Shown: positions 8,699 to 17,531 of the stretch, piece after piece | How the letters are laid out: each line of letters begins with the position of its first letter | Position numbering within the stretch: the stretch's first letter is position 1 | Assembly: GCF_004331675.1 (NCBI RefSeq) | Contig: NZ_SJSN01000014.1 | Location: 80,711 to 144,710, forward strand | Direction of reading: 5' to 3' | From: Pedobacter frigidisoli | GTDB taxonomy: Bacteria > Bacteroidota > Bacteroidia > Sphingobacteriales > Sphingobacteriaceae | Length of the DNA: 64,000 nt | Notes under the pieces: model-generated | Databases searched by the model: none | The model's input: only the letters and a program-made list of their open reading frames with translations | What the model was told of the DNA's origin: nothing | Made by a program: the position numbers and the translations under genes

Positions 8699-8864
8699 TA
8701 AAGAGATTAAAAACTGCGCAAACGTTTTCGTATCATTCTCATTACTGCGATTATTTGGAGTTGCTTTTAGTAATTTTATCTTAAGGGAATAAGTCTTTAA
8801 CTAACGATTTTTAACAGCTTAAATGCCTTTTTTTCTAACTCTAAACATCAAATAAACCTAAATA

Positions 8865-11800
8865 ATGATTAACCAATCTTTAAGTCGGCAGTTAAAATAT
8901 TCCATCTTATTTGTTTGCACATTTATCTTTTTCAGCATTTGTGTACAAGCTCAAGACAGAAAAAAAACTGAAGTTTCGCAAAGTTCAAATCCTGAAGTAA
9001 GCAAAGTTGTAGGTGCCAAAAAAATAAGTTCAACTACTGTTGAAGTTTTGTTTGCAAACGGCCAAAAATTAACTTTCGATTTCTATGGAAATAATATCTT
9101 TCGTCTTTTTCAGGATAATTCAGGAGGTGTAATGCGTGACCCTGAGGCTAAACCTGTGGCAAAAATTCTGGTCGATAACACGAGAAAAAGTGTTTCAGGC
9201 CTAACAGTAGCCGAAGAAAATAATTCAGTTTTCATTTCAACGGGCGAAGTAAATATTCAACTCGATAAAAATACCTCATCACTAAAAGTTTTTAATCAGA
9301 AAACCAAAGCTTTGGCTTTTGAAACTTTAAAGCCAATTGTTATTGAAAAGACGAATACCACATTAACCATCAAAGAAAATCCTGATGAATATTTTTATGG
9401 TGGTGGTGTGCAAAATGGTCGCTTTTCTCATAAAGGCAAAGCCATTGCCATCGAAAATCAAAACAGCTGGACAGATGGAGGTGTTGCCTCACCAAATCCT
9501 TTTTACTGGTCTACCAATGGTTATGGAATTATGTTCTACACTTTTAAAAAGGGAAAATATGATTTCGGTGGCAAAGAAAAAGGCTTGGTTAAACTATCGC
9601 ATGAAACCAATTACCTTGATGTTTTTGTAATGGTTAATGATGGGGCTGTTCCTTTGTTAAATGATTTTTATCAGCTCACAGGTAATCCTGTTTTACTTCC
9701 AAAATTTGGTTTTTATCAAGGACATTTGAACGCATACAACCGCGATTTTTGGAAAGACGATGATAAAGGAATTCTATTTGAAGATGGGAAAAAATATAAG
9801 GAAAGTCAAAAGGATAACGGTGGAGTTAAGGAATCGCTAAATGGCGAGAAAAACAATTATCAGTTTTCGGCTCGTGCGGTAATCGACCGATACAAAGCCC
9901 AAGATATGCCCTTGGGCTGGATATTACCGAATGATGGTTACGGCGCAGGTTATGGGCAAACGGAAACGCTTGATGGCAACATTCAAAACCTAAAGAACTT
10001 TGGCGATTATGCCCGAAAAAATGGTGTAGAAATCGGCTTATGGACTCAATCTGACCTCCACCCGAAAACAGGTGTTAGTCCGCTTTTGCAAAGGGATATT
10101 GAAAAAGAAGTAAAAGATGCAGGTGTTCGTGTTTTGAAAACGGATGTGGCTTGGGTTGGTGCAGGCTATTCTTTCGGTTTAAATGGTGTCGCCGATGTAG
10201 CCAAAATTACCTCTACTTATGGCAATAATGCCAGACCGTTTATTATTTCTTTAGATGGCTGGGCCGGGACTCAGCGTTATGCGACCATCTGGAGCGGCGA
10301 CCAGACAGGTGGTGTTTGGGAGTATATCCGCTTTCATATTCCAACTTATATTGGTTCAGGTTTGTCAGGTCAGCCGAATATTACTTCGGATATGGATGGT
10401 ATTTTTGGAGGAAAAAACGGTACCATAAATACCAGAGATTTTCAATGGAAAACCTTTACGCCAATGGAATTGAATATGGATGGCTGGGGTGCAAATGAGA
10501 AATATCCGCATGCTCTTGGCGAATCTACAACATCCATTAACCGCAATTATTTAAAGCTTAAATCAGAACTTATTCCATACACTTACAGTATTGCAAAGCA
10601 AGCAGTAAATGGCTTGCCTATAATCAGGGCGATGTTTTTGGAATACCCAAATGATTATACAAAGGGTAAAAGAACACAATATCAATACCTATACGGGCCA
10701 TCATTTCTGGTAGCTCCAATTTATCAGGCTACAAAAGCAGATGAAAAGGGAAACGATATTCGTGATGGCATTTATTTGCCCGATGGAATATGGGTTGATT
10801 ATTTTACAGGAGAGAAGTTTGAGGGCGGACGAATCATCAATAACTTTGACGCCCCTGTTTGGAAACTTCCTGTTTTTGTTAAGAGTGGAGCCATTATTCC
10901 TATGGCAAATCCAAATAATAATGTTGCGGAAATCAATAAAAAACTTCGTGTTTTTGAAATCTATCCTGCTGGAAAAAGTTCTTTTACTGCTTATGATGAT
11001 GATGGAATTACCGAAGCCTACAAACTTGGAAAAGGCACATCAACTTTAATTGAAAGTGATGAAGAGAATAAAAAGGTGAAGATTAATATTTCAACAACTC
11101 AAGGTGATTTTGATGGTTTTATAAAGGAAAAAGCTACGGAAATAAGAATTAATGTAACTGAAAAACCTAAATCCCTTTCAGCAAAAATTGGTAAGGAAAA
11201 AATTAAACTTAAGGAAGTTAATTCTCTTGTCGATTTTTCAAAATCAGAAAATGTTTATTATTATGATGCTGCGCCAAATTTCAATCAGTTCGCTACAAAA
11301 GGAAGCGATTTTGAAAAGGTTATCCTAACGAAGAACCCACAGGTTTGGGTAAAGTTAGCTCCTATCGATGTAACAGCAAATGCAACAACGATAGAAATTC
11401 AGGGATTTGTATTCGAACCATTGGATAAGCAAAAGGTAAAAACAGGTGTATTATCAGCACCACAAAATGTCAAGGTTAGCGACAAAAATAGCGAGGCTTA
11501 CACTTTAAAACCTAGCTGGAGTAAAGTGGATAACGCTGATAATTATGAAATAGAATTCAATAAAATGCTTTACAGCACCATTAAAGATACCACTTTGTTG
11601 TTCGATGGTTTAAATCCCGAAACAAATTACAACTTCAAAATTCGTTCGGTGAATATGGATGGCCATTCTGATTGGTTTACATTTGAAGCAAAAACTGATG
11701 CCAATCCACTGCAATTTGCAATCCAAGGGATAGTTGCAGAAACCACAGCTAAAAATCAGGAGGGCGAGGAAATTGCCAATCTTTTTGATTTTGATGAAAG

Positions 11801-12728
11801 TAATATGTGGCACACCTTGTGGGGTGCTAAATCTGTTCCTTTTGAAGTGGTGATGGACTTACGTTCGGTTAACCAACTGGAGAAATTCAACTATGTTCCG
11901 CGACCATCACGTGGTAATGGTAACCTATTAAAGGGTACTGTTTATTACAGCAACAATAAAGAAAATTGGACAACTGCAGGAACTTTTGAGTGGGCAAATA
12001 ACGGCGATGTTAAAACATTCAACTTCGCAAACCAACCAACGGCAAGATATATTAAGTTGGCGGTTACTGATGGAGTTGGTGGTTTTGGCTCGGGTAGAGA
12101 ATTGTATGTTTTCAAGGTTCCTGGAACTGAAAGTTATTTGCCTGGCGATATTAACAACGACCGCCTGATTGATAGAAATGATTTAATCTCATACATCAAT
12201 TATACAGGCTTGAAAAAAGGTGATGCCGATTTCGAGGGTTACATCAGCAATGGAGATATTAATAAAAACAACGTTATTGATGCTTATGATATTTCGATTG
12301 TGGCAACACAATTGGATGGAGGCGTAAAAGATAGCAATGCAGAAAAGCTAAGTGGGAAAATCGAAATCAGTGTACCAAAACAAAACTATGCAAAAGATGA
12401 AACGGTTGAAATCACGGTAAAAGGAATCAACTTAAGTTCTGTTAATGCTTTGAGTTTTGCCTTACCTTACAACCCACAGGATTTTGAGTTCGAAAGCGTA
12501 AAAACTATTTCAACCAACTCAATGGAAAACCTAACTTACGATAGGCTTCATACTGATGGTAGCAAAGTGCTTTACCCAACTTTTGTTAACGTGGGCAATA
12601 AGGAAACGATTAGCGGCACAAAAGATTTATTCATCATCAAACTGAAAGCCAAACGAAAAGTTAAATTTGAACTTAAGGCGATTGATGGATTATTGGTTGA
12701 TAAAAAACTGAATTCGGTTAAGTTCTAG
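8865..12728 (+). CDS. modular GH31 family glycosidase with Fn3, F5/8-C, dockerin-like and cohesin-like modules
   Basis: 1287 residues: signal peptide 1-29 (ends VQAQ), GH31 N-terminal beta domain ~50-260, catalytic barrel ~270-640, C-terminal beta domains with DUF5110 ~690-770, fibronectin III ~864-950, F5/8 type C carbohydrate-binding module ~955-1085, two dockerin-type calcium repeats (GDINNDRLID at ~1094 and GDINKNNVID at ~1130), and a C-terminal beta domain ~1163-1287 that looks cohesin-like. The catalytic nucleophile is Asp427 (in LKTDV) and the acid/base Asp479 (in WSGDQ). GH31 enzymes cleave alpha-glucosides, xylosides or galactosides with retention; the substrate cannot be fixed here. 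No SusC/SusD genes are adjacent, so it is not in an obvious polysaccharide locus. Confidence 0.92.
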   Translation: MINQSLSRQLKYSILFVCTFIFFSICVQAQDRKKTEVSQSSNPEVSKVVGAKKISSTTVEVLFANGQKLTFDFYGNNIFRLFQDNSGGVMRDPEAKPVAKILVDNTRKSVSGLTVAEENNSVFISTGEVNIQLDKNTSSLKVFNQKTKALAFETLKPIVIEKTNTTLTIKENPDEYFYGGGVQNGRFSHKGKAIAIENQNSWTDGGVASPNPFYWSTNGYGIMFYTFKKGKYDFGGKEKGLVKLSHETNYLDVFVMVNDGAVPLLNDFYQLTGNPVLLPKFGFYQGHLNAYNRDFWKDDDKGILFEDGKKYKESQKDNGGVKESLNGEKNNYQFSARAVIDRYKAQDMPLGWILPNDGYGAGYGQTETLDGNIQNLKNFGDYARKNGVEIGLWTQSDLHPKTGVSPLLQRDIEKEVKDAGVRVLKTDVAWVGAGYSFGLNGVADVAKITSTYGNNARPFIISLDGWAGTQRYATIWSGDQTGGVWEYIRFHIPTYIGSGLSGQPNITSDMDGIFGGKNGTINTRDFQWKTFTPMELNMDGWGANEKYPHALGESTTSINRNYLKLKSELIPYTYSIAKQAVNGLPIIRAMFLEYPNDYTKGKRTQYQYLYGPSFLVAPIYQATKADEKGNDIRDGIYLPDGIWVDYFTGEKFEGGRIINNFDAPVWKLPVFVKSGAIIPMANPNNNVAEINKKLRVFEIYPAGKSSFTAYDDDGITEAYKLGKGTSTLIESDEENKKVKINISTTQGDFDGFIKEKATEIRINVTEKPKSLSAKIGKEKIKLKEVNSLVDFSKSENVYYYDAAPNFNQFATKGSDFEKVILTKNPQVWVKLAPIDVTANATTIEIQGFVFEPLDKQKVKTGVLSAPQNVKVSDKNSEAYTLKPSWSKVDNADNYEIEFNKMLYSTIKDTTLLFDGLNPETNYNFKIRSVNMDGHSDWFTFEAKTDANPLQFAIQGIVAETTAKNQEGEEIANLFDFDESNMWHTLWGAKSVPFEVVMDLRSVNQLEKFNYVPRPSRGNGNLLKGTVYYSNNKENWTTAGTFEWANNGDVKTFNFANQPTARYIKLAVTDGVGGFGSGRELYVFKVPGTESYLPGDINNDRLIDRNDLISYINYTGLKKGDADFEGYISNGDINKNNVIDAYDISIVATQLDGGVKDSNAEKLSGKIEISVPKQNYAKDETVEITVKGINLSSVNALSFALPYNPQDFEFESVKTISTNSMENLTYDRLHTDGSKVLYPTFVNVGNKETISGTKDLFIIKLKAKRKVKFELKAIDGLLVDKKLNSVKF

Positions 12729-12744
12729 GATTTAATAATGCTTT

Positions 12745-12814
12745 TGCCATGGTCTGTGTCTTCATAGACCATTAAATTTTACGTGTAAACTTCGGTCTGT
12801 GGGGACACAGACCG
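12745..12814. repeat. GGTCTGTG hairpin pair
   Basis: Two related hairpins follow the GH31 stop: ATGGTCTGTG..CATAGACCAT (from about 12749) and the perfect 9-bp stem CGGTCTGTG / CACAGACCG at 12793-12814. No T-run follows, so these look like repeats rather than intrinsic terminators. Confidence 0.65.
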
Positions 12815-12828
12815 AGGGCGTTTGATGT

Positions 12829-13150
12829 TGTCATTCTGAGGGATAATTTATGTGATAAAAATCAATACGTGTAATGTCTAAAGCGGTCGTCATTGCGAGA
12901 AACTATTCTTCATAGTTTCGTGGCAAACTCATTGCTACTTGTACATTGTAAAAGAGAAAGGTGGAGATTGCCACGAATATTACCGATGAAGAATCGGAGA
13001 ATATTCTCGTAGGGACCGAAAACGTAAATGGTAGGAACGAAGAATCTTCAAGTAATAGAAACTACCTTAAATAAATTACTGAACTAAATTGGTTCGTTAA
13101 ATTAAGCAGTGCTAATCGGTTGCGGATTCTTCATTACATTCAGAATGACA
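12829..13150. repeat. composite TGTCATTCTGAG / GTCATTGCGAG repeat island
   Basis: The block starts with TGTCATTCTGAG (12829-12840) and ends with the inverted unit ATTCAGAATGACA (13138-13150). Inside is a second inverted repeat, CGTCATTGCGAG (about 12891) with GAAACTATTCTTCATAGTTTC and TTCGTGGCAA, answered by TTGCCACGAA (about 12969). Both motif types are common dispersed repeats in Bacteroidota. No gene is seen in 12729-13182. Confidence 0.68.
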
Positions 13151-13182
13151 GTTTAATTTTGAGGTTGTTGCAAGTATAAAGC

Positions 13183-13545
13183 TTAACTAAACTCCCCAAA
13201 GTGCCACAAAATTCCAGCTGGGTCGTGCAGAAAACATTCTTTACCCCAACTCTCAACTCTGATTGGCGTTAACCTTACATTTTCATATTTACCTGGTAAA
13301 TCAAGCGCCAAAAGTTCATCATAAAATCGATTGACATCATCAATCTCCATAAAAATCATGGTGTTATCTACCCAATCTTTAACGTAGGCATTTTGCAAAT
13401 AAAAAGCCATGTTACCACTTTTAAAAACTGACATGCTGTCGCCTAGTGTTACTTCCTCGAAACCTAAATCACGGTAGAAACTTCTTGATGTTTCAAAATT
13501 TTTAGCGCCTATAAACGGGCGTATGGATTTTGCGTTGTGCTTCAT
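13183..13545 (-). CDS. VOC / glyoxalase-bleomycin-resistance family protein
   Basis: 120 residues forming the two beta-alpha-beta-beta-beta modules of the vicinal oxygen chelate fold. Typical landmarks are RPFIGAKNFETSRSFYRDLGF at the N-terminus and the C-terminal DPAGILWHFGE, where the Glu would be the usual metal ligand or its equivalent. Members include glyoxalase I, dioxygenases and drug-binding resistance proteins; the exact role cannot be deduced. It is a single gene, flanked on both sides by intergenic repeats. Confidence 0.85.
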   Translation of the reverse strand: MKHNAKSIRPFIGAKNFETSRSFYRDLGFEEVTLGDSMSVFKSGNMAFYLQNAYVKDWVDNTMIFMEIDDVNRFYDELLALDLPGKYENVRLTPIRVESWGKECFLHDPAGILWHFGEFS

Positions 13546-13657
13546 AATAGAAAAAATTATACTCCAAGGTAATTATTTAACATCAATTTACATCCTGCAA
13601 CCTTAAATAGGGGCAGTAAATTAATGTGTTTTAAACGGGATTGATTGATATCCTTTT

Positions 13658-13690
13658 GGCTGTCATTCTGAGCGCAGTCGAAGAATAGCC
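13658..13690 (+). repeat. TGTCATTCTGAGCGCAGTCGAAG dispersed repeat
   Basis: GCTGTCATTCTGAGCGCAGT followed by CGAAGAATAGCC is the common Bacteroidota dispersed motif that also forms arms of 8521-8586, 12829-13150 and 14632-14697. Apart from this repeat and the yceI promoter, 13546-13901 holds nothing I can assign. Confidence 0.7.
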
Positions 13691-13867
13691 AAAAGATTTA
13701 ACGGAAAGCCCGACTAACAATAATATCTAATCTGTATTTGCTTTTCAAATTAAAAAGAAACTTATTAAACCCCAACTACATTTTTTAGTCAATAGGGAAG
13801 TTTTATATAAACTGTTGGTTTTTGAAAATCTTAACATACATCAACGGCGTTAATAAAATGCATTACT

Positions 13868-13875
13868 TACATTTG
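13868..13875 (+). promoter_or_regulatory. yceI-type gene promoter -7 element
   Basis: TACATTTG matches TAnnTTTG and lies 26 bases before the ATG of the YceI-family gene. No TTTG is found 19 bases upstream. Confidence 0.5.
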
Positions 13876-13901
13876 TATCATAAATTAAAAAAACCAAAGA
13901 A

Positions 13902-14486
13902 ATGAAATCAAAAATCTCTTCAATCTTTTTATTAGTTGCAGTTGTGTCATTATCAGCTTTTACAACTATTAAACCAGTTACTTACACAGTAGATGCAGCA
14001 AAATCGACCATTACTTGGGTTGGTAAAAAAGTTACAGGTTCACATAATGGAACAATCGCTTTACAATCAGGTACCCTTATTGTGAATGGTAAAAATGTAA
14101 CTGGTGGCACTTTCACTATCGATATGAACTCGATTAAAGATGCCGATGGTAGTGCAAAATTAGAAGGTCACTTAAAAGCAGACGATTTTTTCGGTACAGC
14201 TAAATTCGCAACTTCAACTTTCGTAATTACTAAAGTTGCTGGTTCTGGTGCAAACGTAACGGTAACAGGTAATTTAACCATTAAAGGAATTACTAAACCA
14301 TTAAGTTTCCCTGCAACTGTAACTGTTAATGCAGATGGAACAGCTTCAGCTTTAGCGGGTAAAATCACTGTAGATAGAACTAAATACGATATCCGTTACG
14401 GTTCTAAATCATTCTTTGATAGTATTGGCGACAAAGCAATTGATGATAACTTCGAAATCGGAGTGAAATTAGTGGCTAAAAAATAA
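13902..14486 (+). CDS. YceI-family periplasmic lipid-binding protein
   Basis: 194 residues with an N-terminal signal peptide (about 1-20) and the YceI beta-barrel: YTVDAAKSTITWVGKKVTG near the start, GTFTIDMNSIKD, HLKADDFFGTAKFATSTF, the ITVDRTKYDIRYGS strand and the C-terminal IDDNFEIGVKL. YceI proteins bind polyprenyl or other amphipathic ligands in a lipocalin-like pocket in the periplasm; some are induced by acid or osmotic stress. It is monocistronic, with a promoter element upstream and an intrinsic terminator directly downstream. Confidence 0.93.
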   Translation: MKSKISSIFLLVAVVSLSAFTTIKPVTYTVDAAKSTITWVGKKVTGSHNGTIALQSGTLIVNGKNVTGGTFTIDMNSIKDADGSAKLEGHLKADDFFGTAKFATSTFVITKVAGSGANVTVTGNLTIKGITKPLSFPATVTVNADGTASALAGKITVDRTKYDIRYGSKSFFDSIGDKAIDDNFEIGVKLVAKK

Positions 14487-14506
14487 TTTTTCCGAAACGG
14501 GAATAG

Positions 14507-14539
14507 AAAAAGGTTTGCTCTTCGGGGCGAACCTTTTTT
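14507..14539 (+). terminator. rho-independent terminator of the YceI gene
   Basis: AAAAAGGTTTGCTC and GGGCGAACCTTTTTT pair as a stem around a TTCG loop, ending in T6, 20 bases after the stop codon. Confidence 0.9.
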
Positions 14540-14559
14540 GGTTTAAAGCTTTATTAGGA

Positions 14560-14754
14560 TTTTGGAAAGCAATACCTGTGATTTTTATGATTGTTTGTTC
14601 CCGCCATTCGCTACAATCTTTTTATTGGCTTCTGTCATACTGAGGCACGAAGCATCTGTTTCATCGGTTGCAGATGCTTCGTTCCTCAGCATGACAGTTT
14701 ATTCAGGGTCGCTGAAAATAAAAAGTATTTTCGCTGCTGTCGGGTTTAGAAACC
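14560..14754 (+). repeat. frame repeat with hairpin cargo, copy C
   Basis: It begins TTTTGGAAAGCAATACCTG, then TTCCCGCCATTCGCTACAAT, carries the 27-bp-stem hairpin 14632-14697 (CTGTCATACTGAGGCACGAA and complement), then AAAGTATTTTCGCTGCTGTC and ends GGGTTTAGAAACC. With copy A this is the best-preserved member of the family. 14487-14954 otherwise contains only the terminator and the hairpin at 14825. Confidence 0.86.
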
Positions 14755-14824
14755 ACAGAACTGCGAGAAACGCAGATTGCAAATTGCAGGTTTGGCTAAA
14801 GCCTTGCTCGTTTTATTTTATTTT

Positions 14825-14844
14825 CCGTCAGTTAAAACTGACGG
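14825..14844. repeat. REP-like hairpin (CCGTC family)
   Basis: CCGTCAGTTAAAACTGACGG is a perfect palindrome of 20 bases. A GGCTAAAGCC lies shortly upstream at about 14794, as in the related copy at 4846-4863. Confidence 0.7.
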
Positions 14845-14954
14845 CAATGAAATTTATCGCCAATCGGTTTTGCCAGCTTTAGTCTGTTTGCTTTAGCCTT
14901 TGAGCTTTAGTCTTTCACCCTAAACCTTTCGCCTTTCTACCCTCTGCCTCAAAA

Positions 14955-15719
14955 TTATCTTATCCTAAATCCGCCCTCAACCACATCAACAAAGCCCGTT
15001 GCGGCACTTTTTCCATGGTAGAATAAACATTCCCAGTTTTCTTCTGCAGCACGTTTACCAAATTCCTTGCGTAATTCCATCGCCTTGCGACCATCGAAAT
15101 CATATTTGGCAATAAAGTTTTTAATCAGTTCTTCAGGCTCAGGCAAAACATCGCCACCGAAAAATACTTTTTGATTTCCCTCCGTTAAAAGAAAAACCTG
15201 GTGATTTGGGCAATGTGCGCCCGTAAACTCGAAAGCTATCGTTTCATCTAAATTGGCATCGCCCTCCACAAATTTTAATTGTGCATTACGTTGCAGGTAT
15301 TCAAAAATATCAGTGTGGTAAGATGAAGAAGTGCTGCTAAAAGCCGTTTCCCATTCGCCACGATTAATTACATATTCTGCATCAGGGAAACTGAGTTCAG
15401 TTTTATCGCCAAGTTTATGAATCATGCCTCCAGAATGGTCGTAATGTAAATGCGACATTAAAACCTTGGTAACATCAGTCGGGTCGAAACCTGCATTGCG
15501 AATATTTTTATGCAAAATTAATTCGCCATGGTCATCGCTGAAACCGAGCCCTGTATCGAATAAAATTAAGTCGTTTCTCAGCTCAACTAAAAAAGGTTGA
15601 ACGTTAATGAATAACGAGCCTGGTCTGTCTTTAAAACTATGAATGGTAGAATCGAAAGGAACAAACTTCTTTGATGCATCAACAGAAAAGGTGCCCTCGA
15701 ATAAGGTATGAACTTGCAA
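14955..15719 (-). CDS. metallo-beta-lactamase-fold hydrolase
   Basis: 254 residues with the HxHxDH metal motif SHLHYDHSG, His90, His92, Asp94 and His95, plus a further metal His in GAHCPNH (about 169) and the bridging Asp in FFGGDVLP (about 190). The set predicts a binuclear zinc hydrolase. It resembles the lactonase/glyoxalase II-like branch of the fold rather than a beta-lactamase, and lacks a signal peptide, so it is cytoplasmic. The substrate is unknown. It is divergent from recJ with 52 bases between start codons. Confidence 0.88.
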   Translation of the reverse strand: MQVHTLFEGTFSVDASKKFVPFDSTIHSFKDRPGSLFINVQPFLVELRNDLILFDTGLGFSDDHGELILHKNIRNAGFDPTDVTKVLMSHLHYDHSGGMIHKLGDKTELSFPDAEYVINRGEWETAFSSTSSSYHTDIFEYLQRNAQLKFVEGDANLDETIAFEFTGAHCPNHQVFLLTEGNQKVFFGGDVLPEPEELIKNFIAKYDFDGRKAMELRKEFGKRAAEENWECLFYHGKSAATGFVDVVEGGFRIR

Positions 15720-15771
15720 AATGTAGAGATTTAAATTAAAAAAGTATATTTACTGTTCGGAAACAAATATA

Positions 15772-17472
15772 ATGGAAAAAAGATGGGTGCTGACATCAAA
15801 TTGCAATGATGACACGGTAAAGAAAATAGCGGAACAACTTAATATAGATCTCTCACTTGCTAAAATATTAGTACAAAGAAACATTTGCGATTTCGATCAG
15901 GCTAAGTATTTTTTTAGGCCAGATTTAGATCATCTTCACGATCCTTTCTTAATGAAAGACATGGATAAGGCCATCGAGAGAATCGAAAAAGCTTTAACAA
16001 CACACGAAAAAATTCTTATTTATGGTGATTATGATGTTGATGGAACAACCTCAGTTGCATTGGCTTACAGTTTCTTTTCTCAACTCACAAAAAATATTGA
16101 ATACTACATTCCAGATCGTTATTTAGAGGGTTATGGAATTTCTACAGCAGGCATCGATTATGCCAATGAAAATGGTTTTTCCTTGATTATTGCTTTAGAC
16201 TGTGGTATTAAATCGATCGATAAAATTGATTATGCTAATACTTTTGGAATCGATTTCATTATTTGTGATCACCATTTGCCAGGCGACGAATTGCCAAAAG
16301 CCATTGCTGTTTTAGATCCAAAACGTACTGATTGCGAATATCCTTTTAAGGAATTAGCTGGTTGTGGAATTGGTTTTAAGCTGGCACAGGCTTATGCGCA
16401 AAAGCACAATCTTCCAAAAGAAACATACCTGCAATACCTCGATTTGGTAATGGTAAGTATCGCTGCCGATATCGTTCCTGTAGTCGGCGAAAATAGAATT
16501 TTGGCTTATTATGGACTCAAAAAGCTGAACACCAATCCATGTGAAGGTTTACGGGCTTTGATGGAGGTTTCGGGCAAAACGGAGAATTACACCATTACTG
16601 ATGTGGTTTTTACTTTAGGTCCACGGATAAACGCTGCGGGCAGAATCGACCACGCCAAACATGCAGTTGCGATGTTGCTTTGCCAGGTTGATGGAAATGC
16701 TTTGGAACAAAGTGTAGAAATCAATCTAAAGAACACCGAGCGTAAAACGTACGATCAGGACATTACACGAGAGGCGCTAGCTTTAATTGGCGACAGTGAA
16801 ATTCTAATCAATAAAAAAACCACCGTTGTTTTTAATGAAAATTGGCATAAGGGAGTAATCGGAATCGTGGCTTCGCGTTTAACGGAAAAATATTATCGCC
16901 CAACCATCGTGTTAACAAAATCTAATGGTCATGTTGCAGGTTCTTGCCGATCGGTTGTGGGCTTTGATTTATATGAAGCATTAAGTGGTTGTGCCCATCT
17001 TTTGGATCAATATGGCGGGCATAAATTTGCTGCAGGTTTAACCATGCAACAGGATAATGTGGTTGCTTTTGCAGATAAGTTTGAGGAAATTGTTTCAGCT
17101 TCTATTACCGAAGAGCTCTTAACGCCCATGATTAAAATTGATGCTGAGATTGAATTGGCGCAAATTGATGGTAAGTTTTATCGTGTGTTATCGCAAATGG
17201 GGCCTTTCGGACCAGAGAATATGGCGCCAATTTTTGTTACGCATAATGTTTACCTGGCTCAGCACGCAATGGCAGTAGGTGCTAATCACTTAAAAATTAA
17301 TATAAAGCAACAAAATTCGCCTATTTTTGAAGGTATCGCTTTTGGTTTGGCAGAATTTCAAAATCTTTTACAACCAAAAGTGCCATTTTCTGTTTGTTAT
17401 ACGTTAGAGGAAAATGTGTGGAGAGATAAGAAGCGTTTGCAACTTAATGTTAAAGGAATAAAAGTTAATTAA
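15772..17472 (+). CDS. recJ: single-stranded-DNA-specific exonuclease RecJ
   Basis: This 566-residue DHH-superfamily nuclease degrades single-stranded DNA 5' to 3' in recombination and repair. Catalytic motifs: GDYDVDGT at 85-92, the name-giving DHH at 166-168, the downstream SIAADIVP, and the DHHA1 part with NAAGRIDHA and the GGHKFAAGLT motif. A C-terminal OB-like domain is present, and the length is typical. It is followed, across a short palindrome, by lptB. Confidence 0.97.
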   Translation: MEKRWVLTSNCNDDTVKKIAEQLNIDLSLAKILVQRNICDFDQAKYFFRPDLDHLHDPFLMKDMDKAIERIEKALTTHEKILIYGDYDVDGTTSVALAYSFFSQLTKNIEYYIPDRYLEGYGISTAGIDYANENGFSLIIALDCGIKSIDKIDYANTFGIDFIICDHHLPGDELPKAIAVLDPKRTDCEYPFKELAGCGIGFKLAQAYAQKHNLPKETYLQYLDLVMVSIAADIVPVVGENRILAYYGLKKLNTNPCEGLRALMEVSGKTENYTITDVVFTLGPRINAAGRIDHAKHAVAMLLCQVDGNALEQSVEINLKNTERKTYDQDITREALALIGDSEILINKKTTVVFNENWHKGVIGIVASRLTEKYYRPTIVLTKSNGHVAGSCRSVVGFDLYEALSGCAHLLDQYGGHKFAAGLTMQQDNVVAFADKFEEIVSASITEELLTPMIKIDAEIELAQIDGKFYRVLSQMGPFGPENMAPIFVTHNVYLAQHAMAVGANHLKINIKQQNSPIFEGIAFGLAEFQNLLQPKVPFSVCYTLEENVWRDKKRLQLNVKGIKVN

Positions 17473-17485
17473 TTTAAACTTCGAA

Positions 17486-17520
17486 TAAACCTCGCAGGTT
17501 TTTAAAACCTGCGAGGTTTA
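17486..17520. repeat. perfect palindrome between recJ and lptB
   Basis: TAAACCTCGCAGGTTTT and AAAACCTGCGAGGTTTA are exact inverse complements separated by one base. The long stem fills most of the 59-base gap and could pause or end recJ transcription, although lptB has no other obvious promoter. The AACCTCGCAGGTTTT motif is a familiar dispersed palindrome in Bacteroidota. Confidence 0.8.
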
Positions 17521-17531
17521 GAATAAAATAT

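Noticed and set aside
14562..14882. 106-codon frame after the YceI gene
   Set aside because: It reads through the frame repeat copy C and the CCGTC hairpin; no start context or family.
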